The translations under genes were made by a program, and so were the position numbers. This document shows, one piece after another, positions 10,164-15,897 of a DNA stretch of 16,998 nucleotides. The notes under the pieces were generated by a model. It ran no database searches and was not told where the DNA came from. It saw nothing but the letters and a program-made list of their open reading frames with translations. The stretch lies in contig JAISRJ010000216.1 of NCBI GenBank assembly GCA_031273705.1, positions 1 to 16,998 on the forward strand. Direction: 5' to 3'. Positions within the stretch are counted from its first letter, which is position 1, and every line of letters starts with the position of its first letter. This DNA is from Clostridiales bacterium (GTDB lineage: Bacteria > Bacillota > Clostridia > Lachnospirales > WQUN01).

Positions 10164-10862
10164 CTAGAACTCCGTTACGGACGCGATTGGCGGAGCGTCC
10201 ATAATAAGCGCTATGTTCATGTTGCCGTTTCTTACGCGCAACTCGTCGATAAAGTCTTTCTCGTTTATGCTATGTCGCATGACAACAGAGTAACTTAATT
10301 CGTAAACGCTGCCCAAATCGGCTGTTTTGATACGTTTCATACTGTACGAAAGAGTATACCTTTCTAAAATATGATCGAAAGTCTCCGCAAAATTCAAGTT
10401 TTCAGGCACCGTAATCTTAAGCAACTTTTCAACTCCCTTGGGTTTACCATAGCCGCTTATTTCTAATAATACCATCGCGAGGCACAGCACGACGCCAACG
10501 ATTGTCGCGCTTAACAGAAAACCCATACCGGTCGCCAATCCGACAGCCATACAAAATAATACATATGTTATATCGCTTGCCTCGCCCGGCGCGCTACGAA
10601 AACGGATGATGGAGAACGCGCCCGCCAGTGAGAACGCTCGCGCCACATTATTTCCAACAAGCATAATGATTACAGTAATTACCGCGGGCAACATTACCAG
10701 AGTTATTGTAAAACTCTGCGAAGGAGTTCTGTTTCTATGCGTTTTCGTATAAACAAAGCTAATAAGTAAGCCTAAGGCGAACGCAGTCGCGAGAGCCACC
10801 GCCAAACTTGGTGGATCGAAAACCGTTTCGCCAGTTTCTGTAGTAAATATTGATTCAAACAT
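10164..10862 (-). CDS. DUF4956 membrane protein
   Basis: A 232-residue integral membrane protein. Hydrophobic segments lie at about 19-38, 51-70, 98-112 and 113-134, followed by a soluble domain of about 100 residues. The segment SLAGAFSIIRFRSAPGEASD (78-97) carries the arginine-containing core typical of DUF4956. I chose the ATG at 10860-10862 because GGAGAAGG (complement of 10869-10876) is correctly placed; a longer reading from 10898 lies within the preceding gene. Its first 8 nt overlap the end of the VTC-domain gene, so the two are probably translationally coupled. DUF4956 proteins often accompany bacterial VTC-domain proteins. A role as membrane anchor or exit channel for the polymerase is inference; no transport motif is seen. 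Confidence 0.88.
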   Translation of the reverse strand: MFESIFTTETGETVFDPPSLAVALATAFALGLLISFVYTKTHRNRTPSQSFTITLVMLPAVITVIIMLVGNNVARAFSLAGAFSIIRFRSAPGEASDITYVLFCMAVGLATGMGFLLSATIVGVVLCLAMVLLEISGYGKPKGVEKLLKITVPENLNFAETFDHILERYTLSYSMKRIKTADLGSVYELSYSVVMRHSINEKDFIDELRVRNGNMNIALIMDAPPIASVTEF

Positions 10863-11649
10863 ATTGAACCTTCTCCAAATCAATATGTTCAGCGGCAATC
10901 ATATCAGACCATTGCGGAGTTACGACATAAGAACGTCTGATTCTGCCAAGGGCGCGTTTATACTCGGCGCCGTATTTTGAAAAACCAGTTGGATAGATTT
11001 TATATTCCGACAATAAGCGGCATAGCCATAGAGGAATGCTCTGCGCTGTTTTTATCTCCATAAGCCATTCACCTTTTTCAAGAAGTTCTTCTCCATAGGC
11101 TCCTGACTCCAACCATAAATCTGTGCGCCTGGTGCGAATGTTGGTGTCAAAAGACACTCGCAAATCATGAGCGCCATCCTCAAAATACGCTTGTCGTTCA
11201 TAAGACAGAAACAAGGCCGGGCTTAAAATGTTTTGTTTTAGCATATATTCAATTTCTCTCAAAACTTGAGGGTTCATATACGGTTTAATGCTGGGTAATT
11301 CCCCGGAGTTAAGGAATCCATAAGCCTCCGCTGGCTTCATGGAGGTTCTGCGTTTGTTTACAATACCATTCGCCTTTTTCTTAATCTCCACATAAATCAT
11401 CGCGTTCGCGTCTGGCTTTCCATATGAGCGGACTCTCAGCTTTTCTTTATACGCGGGTTTCATCAGCGAAGTACGAATAAGATCATTACTTCTCGTATCG
11501 TAATAGATATTGTATATGGGATACTGCCCGTCTTTTTTGCTGTACGCGTCCTGTATCATATAATCGACCAATCGATCGGTCAATCTCCTAAATATTTCCT
11601 CTTTTACGAGGTATTTGTTCTCATACCTATTAAAAATCTCTATAGCCAT
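10855..11649 (-). CDS. VTC-like polyphosphate polymerase domain protein
   Basis: A soluble 264-residue protein of the VTC-domain / CYTH-like tunnel-fold group, whose yeast relative Vtc4 makes polyphosphate from ATP. Visible family features in order are RYENKYLV (8-15, basic and acidic tunnel residues R8, E10, K12), YYDT (49-52), KEKLRVRSYG (68-77, with K68, K70, R72, R74), VEIKKK (87-92), RTSM, YERQAYF, RVSFDTNIRTR, LMEIKT and SKYGAEYKRAL near the end. The ATG at 11647-11649 is chosen because AGGGGG (complement of 11658-11663) lies 8 nt upstream; a longer frame back to 11781 would overlap the kinase gene. The gap to the kinase gene is 73 nt. No membrane segment is present, so the DUF4956 partner probably supplies membrane attachment. 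The polymer product is not proven by sequence. Confidence 0.88.
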   Translation of the reverse strand: MAIEIFNRYENKYLVKEEIFRRLTDRLVDYMIQDAYSKKDGQYPIYNIYYDTRSNDLIRTSLMKPAYKEKLRVRSYGKPDANAMIYVEIKKKANGIVNKRRTSMKPAEAYGFLNSGELPSIKPYMNPQVLREIEYMLKQNILSPALFLSYERQAYFEDGAHDLRVSFDTNIRTRRTDLWLESGAYGEELLEKGEWLMEIKTAQSIPLWLCRLLSEYKIYPTGFSKYGAEYKRALGRIRRSYVVTPQWSDMIAAEHIDLEKVQYV

Positions 11650-11722
11650 GTTTGTCGCCCCCTGTCGCCATTTATTTAATATATATATTACAGCATGAAT
11701 GTGACGGTTGTATGATGGATTT

Positions 11723-13192
11723 TTAAAATGTATCAGAACATTTAGTCTCTCTCTTGAATCTAATCCAAAAGATACTGCCATTCTCCTGTTCGGATCTTAC
11801 TCCATATTCTCCGCCGTGTAAATCCATAATCGATTTTACAATAGAGAGACCGATTCCTGTCCCGATTACGGCGCGCTTATGTTTCTTGCCGGTTCGATAG
11901 TATCTATCCCAAATGTATGGAAGTTCTGATTTCAAAATACCTTTTCCTGTGTCCCGAACTTCGACGGTTATATTATCCGGTGTTACAATCTGTCGGACCA
12001 TAATTGTCTTGTCGTTACCCGTAAAGTTAATGGCGTTAGTCAAAAGATTATATATTACTTGAGACACAGCGCTTTCATCAGCGGTGATTGATATATCCTC
12101 CTCCGCCTCCAGCATGATGTTATAACCGTTTGCCTTGGTAAATTCCGATAACCGCTCGACAATACCGCGCAAGCTTTGAGTCAGGTTAAAAGCCGCCGGA
12201 TATATTTGCGTAGCCCCTGACTGCAATTTGGATAAATTTAAAACTTCGCTTACTAACTTGTTTAATCTAATAGCTTCGTCCATAATAATTTGAGCGTTTT
12301 CGGGTGTATTTTCCCCGGGGAGATCACGCATCGCCTCGGCGTAACCGGCGATTAAAGTCAGTGGTGTACGGAGATCATGCGAAACATTCGCCATAAGCTC
12401 GCGCCGCATTTCTTCGACAGTCGATAATTCCCTTGCCGTTATATTCAACGTATCCGCCAGTTCTACAACTTCTCGATAACCTTTTGTAGTAAATAACGTG
12501 TCATAATTGCCTTGCGCCAGTGTTTTCGCGGATTCGTTAATAGAAATTATGGGTTTTGAGACGCGCCTGGCAATAAGTAAAGCCAAACCTATGGAAAATA
12601 AAACCATTGTCCCGGTAATAAAATATAGTTCCGCTTTAAGAGTGTCCACAGTTGCGTCTATCGGTGAAATCATAGTCGATAATACAATCAAAGTATCTTG
12701 GAACTCCGCGTTATCAGCGATTTTGCAATAGAAAATATTTTGAGGCCCTTGCGTTCTGCCCCATGGCTCGCCACCCCAATGTTGTAATTTACCGGAATCC
12801 TCGCCGAGTTCCTGCTCCGCGACCCGTGGAACGGGATACTCGAAATATTCTCCGTTATTCTCTATGGTCAATGAAAACAGCCTTGTAAGATCTTTGACGC
12901 TATCTTTTTGACGTGGGGATTGGTTGAGCGAAATATAGATGCCTTTATTGGATAAAATATCCACATTAATACCGCGAGTTTCAAAGATGTTATTCGCGAC
13001 ATTGTTTAATTCATCGCTGTTAAGATTGGACAGCAGAGTATTCATAGAGGACTTGACTTCACTTATTTTTATTTGTTTGTAAATGCTCTCCAAAAATACA
13101 ATCTGAAACAGCCAGAGCAACGCTATCAGAAACGCGCAGAATATCAGCAGCCAACCGAATATCTTTGTTCGGATATTTATGTTATCCATCAT
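11723..13192 (-). CDS. Sensor histidine kinase
   Basis: A 489-residue two-component sensor. Membrane helix 1 is at about 11-34 and helix 2 at about 187-208, enclosing an extracellular sensor domain of about 150 residues that I do not recognise. A HAMP linker (about 207-260) is followed by the dimerisation helix with the phospho-acceptor H272 in ANVSHDLRTPLTLI. The ATPase domain has the N box (NLLTNAINF), the G1 box DTGKGI and the G2 box GTGIGLSIVKS. The start codon (13190-13192, with a second ATG directly after) overlaps the end of the response regulator gene, so the two are coupled. The signal sensed is unknown. Position at the head of the VTC, DUF4956 and beta-helix genes suggests it controls them. 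Confidence 0.95.
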   Translation of the reverse strand: MMDNINIRTKIFGWLLIFCAFLIALLWLFQIVFLESIYKQIKISEVKSSMNTLLSNLNSDELNNVANNIFETRGINVDILSNKGIYISLNQSPRQKDSVKDLTRLFSLTIENNGEYFEYPVPRVAEQELGEDSGKLQHWGGEPWGRTQGPQNIFYCKIADNAEFQDTLIVLSTMISPIDATVDTLKAELYFITGTMVLFSIGLALLIARRVSKPIISINESAKTLAQGNYDTLFTTKGYREVVELADTLNITARELSTVEEMRRELMANVSHDLRTPLTLIAGYAEAMRDLPGENTPENAQIIMDEAIRLNKLVSEVLNLSKLQSGATQIYPAAFNLTQSLRGIVERLSEFTKANGYNIMLEAEEDISITADESAVSQVIYNLLTNAINFTGNDKTIMVRQIVTPDNITVEVRDTGKGILKSELPYIWDRYYRTGKKHKRAVIGTGIGLSIVKSIMDLHGGEYGVRSEQENGSIFWIRFKRETKCSDTF

Positions 13193-13853
13193 ATCTGTAT
13201 CCTACGCCGCGCAATGTTACGATGAATTTTGCGTAAGGTCCAAGTGATTTTCTTAACAATTTAATATGTGTATCCAACGTTCTGTCTTCTCCGAAAAAAT
13301 CGTAGCCCCAAACCTCTTCTATTAATTTTTCGCGGGTAAGCGCGATGTTGCGATTCTTTAAAAGATAGAAGAAAAGATCATATTCCTTAGGCGACATGGA
13401 AACAATCTCTCCATCTACGGAAACAGTTCGGGCGGTAATATCCGCCGTTAGCCCTTCTTTGCTCCAAATTTCTCGCTTTACAGACTCCGGCCGCCGCGTT
13501 CGTTTTAGAATCGCCTCAACGCGCAGCATTAGTTCCTTGGGGGAAAATGGTTTGGTTACATAGTCGTCCGCGCCGGTCTCAAACCCATGAATGCGGTCAT
13601 ATTCTTCGGTTCTCGCTGATAAAAAAAGAATTGGGGTTTCCAATATTTTTCTAATCTCCTTGGCTGCGGAAAACCCATCCAATTCCGGCATCATTACATC
13701 CATGATTATTAGGTCGAACGGTTCTTTCCGAGCGGCCTCCACAGCCGCCATGCCTTCCTCCGCCATTACTACTTCGTGTCCCTCAAACTTAGTGTATTTT
13801 AGGATTAGCGCACGGATTTTTTCTTCATCGTCCACGACAAGTATTTTTGCCAT
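13182..13853 (-). CDS. OmpR/PhoB-family response regulator
   Basis: A 223-residue DNA-binding regulator. The receiver domain (1-115) has the acidic pocket D8, D9, the phospho-acceptor D52 in MDVMMPELDG, S79 and K101. The C-terminal winged helix (about 130-223) ends in the typical VTLRGVGYRYDG. The ATG at 13851-13853 has a GGAGGG site 7 nt upstream. Its last codons overlap the histidine kinase start, so the two form a standard sensor-regulator pair. It is the first gene of the - strand cluster and faces a divergent + strand gene across 262 nt. Its targets cannot be read from sequence, but autoregulation of the cluster is likely. Confidence 0.96.
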   Translation of the reverse strand: MAKILVVDDEEKIRALILKYTKFEGHEVVMAEEGMAAVEAARKEPFDLIIMDVMMPELDGFSAAKEIRKILETPILFLSARTEEYDRIHGFETGADDYVTKPFSPKELMLRVEAILKRTRRPESVKREIWSKEGLTADITARTVSVDGEIVSMSPKEYDLFFYLLKNRNIALTREKLIEEVWGYDFFGEDRTLDTHIKLLRKSLGPYAKFIVTLRGVGYRYDG

Positions 13854-13871
13854 AGATTGCCCTCCGATATA

Positions 13872-13889
13872 TTTTCTTAATTTTCTTAA
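13872..13889 (-). promoter_or_regulatory. 9-bp direct repeat upstream of the response regulator
   Basis: Two adjacent copies of ttttcttaa (13872-13880, 13881-13889), reading TTAAGAAAA twice on the gene's strand, lie 19-36 nt before the start codon. OmpR-type regulators bind direct repeats, so this could be an autoregulatory site, but the 9-bp period is shorter than the usual 10-11 bp and the area is AT-rich. No convincing -35/-10 pair for the - strand was found here. Confidence 0.25.
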
Positions 13890-13979
13890 ATAAAATTTTT
13901 CTTCAATAGAATATATCTTGAATAATAAACTTTAATTGTGACGTCTATATGAACAATGCGAGAAGATTTTTCAAATACT

Positions 13980-14007
13980 TTGCATTACGACGGGTATCTG
14001 GTATAAT
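13980..14007 (+). promoter_or_regulatory. Extended -10 promoter for the small metal-associated gene
   Basis: TTGCAT (13980-13985) and a perfect TATAAT (14002-14007) are separated by 16 nt, with TGG directly before the -10 box (extended -10). Transcription should start near 14014, leaving a leader of about 100 nt that contains an aacgataacgat direct repeat and the 22-bp repeats at 14042-14100. Confidence 0.75.
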
Positions 14008-14041
14008 AAACTATCTTATATAACGATAACGATAGGTTAGC

Positions 14042-14100
14042 CAAGAGTTTTTTCACACAAAGGCAAGAGTTTTTTCACACAAAGGTTTTTTTACACAAAG
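14042..14100 (+). repeat. 22-bp tandem repeat in the leader, 2.7 copies
   Basis: Two identical 22-bp units at 14042-14063 and 14064-14085 (caagag, T-tract, cacacaaagg) are followed by a partial third at 14086-14100 (T-tract, acacaaag). The array ends directly before the ribosome binding site of the gene at 14116 and is transcribed as part of its leader. Each unit has a run of 6-7 T with no matching GC stem, so simple terminators are not formed. Confidence 0.9.
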
Positions 14101-14115
14101 AAGGGAGTGGGCGTA

Positions 14116-14445
14116 ATGCGCTTAAATCGAAAAGTTTTTTATTTTGCGAAGATGGCGGCGTTTGCGTTATGCTTTCTTTTGATCGCGACTTTTTTGATTT
14201 CGTGCATATACATTTTTGTTCACGCCGAGCACGAGCATGACCATAACGGTGTTGAGGGCGATTGTTCCGCTTGTATGCAAGTCGCCAACGCTGAGAGACT
14301 GTTAAAAAAATTTTCCAATATCGCGTTCGGGGCGCTTATCATGGTAGGCATATTCTTTTTAATCCGCCGAACCGGGAATAAGCTTGCTTATATATTCAAA
14401 TATGTATTTTCGCTTATAACTTTGAAAGTTAGATTGAATAATTGA
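14116..14445 (+). CDS. Small membrane protein with His/Cys-rich external loop
   Basis: A 109-residue protein that I do not assign to a named family, though similar small proteins accompany clostridial zinc-transport genes as far as I recall. Helix 1 is at about 8-34 after a basic N-terminus, and helix 2 at about 67-84. The loop between them (35-66), expected outside the cell, holds H36, H39, H41, H43 and a C50-x-x-C53 pair, a plausible transition-metal site. The ATG at 14116 is preferred over an in-frame GTG at 14107 because GGGAG at 14103-14107 then has normal spacing. The next gene, 186 nt downstream, encodes a ZnuA-like metal-binding lipoprotein, which supports a role in metal sensing or capture. 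The function is inferred. Confidence 0.8.
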   Translation: MRLNRKVFYFAKMAAFALCFLLIATFLISCIYIFVHAEHEHDHNGVEGDCSACMQVANAERLLKKFSNIAFGALIMVGIFFLIRRTGNKLAYIFKYVFSLITLKVRLNN

Positions 14446-14485
14446 GATACGTTTAGGACAAATGCCTAATCCAACCTGACTGAAA

Positions 14486-14504
14486 CCTTGTAATCATAAC
14501 AAGG
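14486..14504 (+). other. Short hairpin after the small membrane protein gene
   Basis: CCTTGT (14486-14491) pairs with ACAAGG (14499-14504) around a 7-nt loop. No T-run follows, so it is a weak terminator candidate at best. Confidence 0.3.
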
Positions 14505-14506
14505 CA

Positions 14507-14536
14507 TTCAAAATGGCGGATACCGTCCATTTTGAA
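14507..14536. promoter_or_regulatory. 10-bp inverted repeat, possible operator or hairpin
   Basis: ttcaaaatgg (14507-14516) and ccattttgaa (14527-14536) are perfectly complementary; inside, CGG and CCG add three more pairs around an ATA loop with one bulged T. The right arm overlaps the proposed -35 box (14532-14537) of the metal-binding lipoprotein gene, the expected place for a repressor operator. It does not match the Zur or Fur consensus I know, and no T-run follows to make it a terminator. Confidence 0.4.
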
Positions 14537-14559
14537 AATTAAGCTAAAACTCCTATATC
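14532..14559 (+). promoter_or_regulatory. Possible promoter of the metal-binding lipoprotein gene
   Basis: TTGAAA (14532-14537) and TATATC (14554-14559) are 16 nt apart, about 70 nt before the TTG start at 14632. The -35 lies within an inverted repeat that could be an operator. The -10 match is imperfect. Confidence 0.4.
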
Positions 14560-14631
14560 CGATTATTCTCTAATTACTTTATGGATATAGAGTTTGGAAT
14601 AGCGTCTAAAAATCTCTTGGAGGTATCTCAA

Positions 14632-15579
14632 TTGAAAAAAGTAATTTTATCTATTATATCCGTAGTTTGCTTCGCCACGTTGGCGGGCTGCTCCGCGACC
14701 GAAAATTCGGCTGGTGTTTCTGATGAAGGCAAGCTTAGTGTGATAAGCACTGTTTTTACACCATATGACTTTAGCCGTTCGATTACGGGCGAACTGGCGG
14801 ATGTGTCTATGCTGTTGCCGCCCGCCGCCGAAAGTCACTCCTTCGAGCCGACTCCGCAGGACATTATAAAAGTTCAAAACAGCGATGTTTTTGTTTATGT
14901 GGGGGGTGAATCCGATGAGTGGGTTAATACTATTTTGGAGTCTTTGGACACCAGTAAAATGACAGTCATTACATTAATGGATTGTGTTGAGGTAGTAGAA
15001 GAGGAAATAGTGGAAGGCATGGAAGAGGAGGAAGAAGAAGAGGAAGGCATAGCATACGACGAGCATGTTTGGACTTCTCCAAAAAACGCTAAGCTGATTG
15101 TGCAGAAAATCTCCGACGCTTTAGTTAGCGCTGACCCTAAAAACGCCGCCGCGTATGAAAAGAACACTGACGATTATTTATCACGTCTTACGGAGTTGGA
15201 CGCGTCTTTTCAAGCGGTAGTTGACGGCGCGAAGCGAAAAACCATAGTTATGGGGGATCGTTTTCCATTTCGATATTTAGCGGACGCGTATGGGCTGGAT
15301 TATTTCGCGGCTTTTCCCGGTTGCTCAACGGAAACGGAATGCAGCGCGGCTACTATTGCGTTTTTGATTGACAAGATTAACGCCGAGCAGATTCCCGTTG
15401 TATTTCATATAGAGCTATCTAACGAAAACATAGCAAAATCCATCAGCGAGGCGACCGGGGCGGAGAATTTACTGCTACATGCCTGCCACAATATTACCAA
15501 GGCGGATTTTGATAACGGCAAAACATATATTGATTTAATGAAAGGCAATGTAGAAACTTTAAAAGCAGCCTTAGGCTAA
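14632..15579 (+). CDS. ZnuA-like metal ABC transporter substrate-binding lipoprotein
   Basis: A 315-residue surface lipoprotein that captures zinc or manganese for an ABC importer. The signal peptide ends in LAGC, giving lipidated C20. Metal-site elements visible are H69 in AESHSFEPTPQDI, H145 in DEHVWTSP, D209 in MGDRFPFRYL, and H259/E261 in VFHIEL. The start is TTG at 14632-14634, since GGAGGT (14619-14624) lies 7 nt upstream and a signal peptide follows; an in-frame ATG at 14581 has no such site. Just before H145, where relatives carry a flexible His-rich loop, residues 131-138 are eight glutamates, and the wider 121-138 stretch is mostly acidic. No permease or ATPase gene is adjacent: downstream is an intergenic repeat region and the opposite-facing uxuA, so its transporter partners must be elsewhere. 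Confidence 0.9.
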   Translation: MKKVILSIISVVCFATLAGCSATENSAGVSDEGKLSVISTVFTPYDFSRSITGELADVSMLLPPAAESHSFEPTPQDIIKVQNSDVFVYVGGESDEWVNTILESLDTSKMTVITLMDCVEVVEEEIVEGMEEEEEEEEGIAYDEHVWTSPKNAKLIVQKISDALVSADPKNAAAYEKNTDDYLSRLTELDASFQAVVDGAKRKTIVMGDRFPFRYLADAYGLDYFAAFPGCSTETECSAATIAFLIDKINAEQIPVVFHIELSNENIAKSISEATGAENLLLHACHNITKADFDNGKTYIDLMKGNVETLKAALG

Positions 15580-15582
15580 AGC

Positions 15583-15620
15583 GGCTTTAGGCAGTGGCTT
15601 TAAACAGTGGCTTTAAACTA
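15583..15620. repeat. 13-bp tandem repeat, three imperfect copies
   Basis: Units ggctttaggcagt (15583-15595), ggctttaaacagt (15596-15608) and ggctttaaacta (15609-15620) follow the stop of the metal-binding lipoprotein gene. Part of the flank (ctaaagcggc) also recurs at 15575-15584 and 15618-15627. A 13-bp palindrome, taaagcggcttta, overlaps the stop codon. No T-run terminator is seen. Confidence 0.75.
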
Positions 15621-15641
15621 AAGCGGCATTAGGCTATAAAA

Positions 15642-15794
15642 GCCCGGCGGCAGTTTCGCGGGAGAGCAATCACACCCAAAGCAAATTTGCATATGTTGCA
15701 ATGGATTCGTAATTGTCAATAATTATGTGTTGCAATGCGTCAATAATCTAATAAGCGCCTTGTGTGATTGCTCGACGCGATTCTGCCGCCGGGC
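15642..15794. mobile_element. 153-bp element with 33-bp terminal inverted repeats (MITE-like, copy B)
   Basis: The left arm (15642-15675) and the complement of the right arm (15762-15794) match at gcccggcggcag, TCGCG and gagcaatcacac, differing only in AA/TT and a 2-3 nt spacer. Read from the right, the element aligns with copy A at 7907-8061: same ggcggcagaatcgc tip, same cacaaggcgctt segment, and a similar interior (ttgacgc and what follows). It is AT-rich inside, with two copies of tgttgcaatg, and encodes nothing. It lies between two convergent genes, as copy A does. No certain target duplication is visible. Confidence 0.7.
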
Positions 15795-15897
15795 TAGCGT
15801 TGCACTCTACTCTACGGTCCTTGCCACCGGGCTTGCGTTCCACTCTACTCTACGGTCCCTGCCGCCGGGCTAGCGTTCCACTCTACTCTACCGCCCT
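15784..15897. repeat. 38-bp tandem repeat, three copies, overlapping the uxuA 3' end
   Basis: Units start at 15784, 15822 and 15860, each opening tgccgccgggctagcgt or a close variant and continuing with ccactctactctac. The first unit begins with the right tip of the inverted-repeat element, so the array seems to have grown from the element's end plus its flank. The third unit runs past the uxuA stop codon (15888-15890). With the 13-bp repeats and the element, it accounts for most of the 15580-15887 gap, in which I see no gene. Confidence 0.88.

Noticed and set aside
10863..10898. Upstream start of the DUF4956 gene at 10898
   Set aside because: It would overlap the VTC gene by over 40 nt, adds a non-conserved stretch, and the internal ATG at 10862 has a well-placed GGAGAAGG site.
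11650..11781. Upstream start of the VTC-domain gene at 11781
   Set aside because: The extra 44 residues overlap the kinase gene and lack family similarity, while the ATG at 11649 has a good ribosome binding site and starts directly at the conserved RYENKYLV block.
14020..14040. Zur or Fur operator in the sequence around aacgataacgatagg
   Set aside because: It is a short direct repeat, not a palindrome, and does not match the known consensus well enough.
14895..15167. A serine-rich - strand open frame
   Set aside because: It is the antisense of the poly-glutamate stretch of the metal-binding lipoprotein.
15583..15897. CRISPR array
   Set aside because: The repeats are directly abutting tandem copies without unique spacers, and no cas gene is present.
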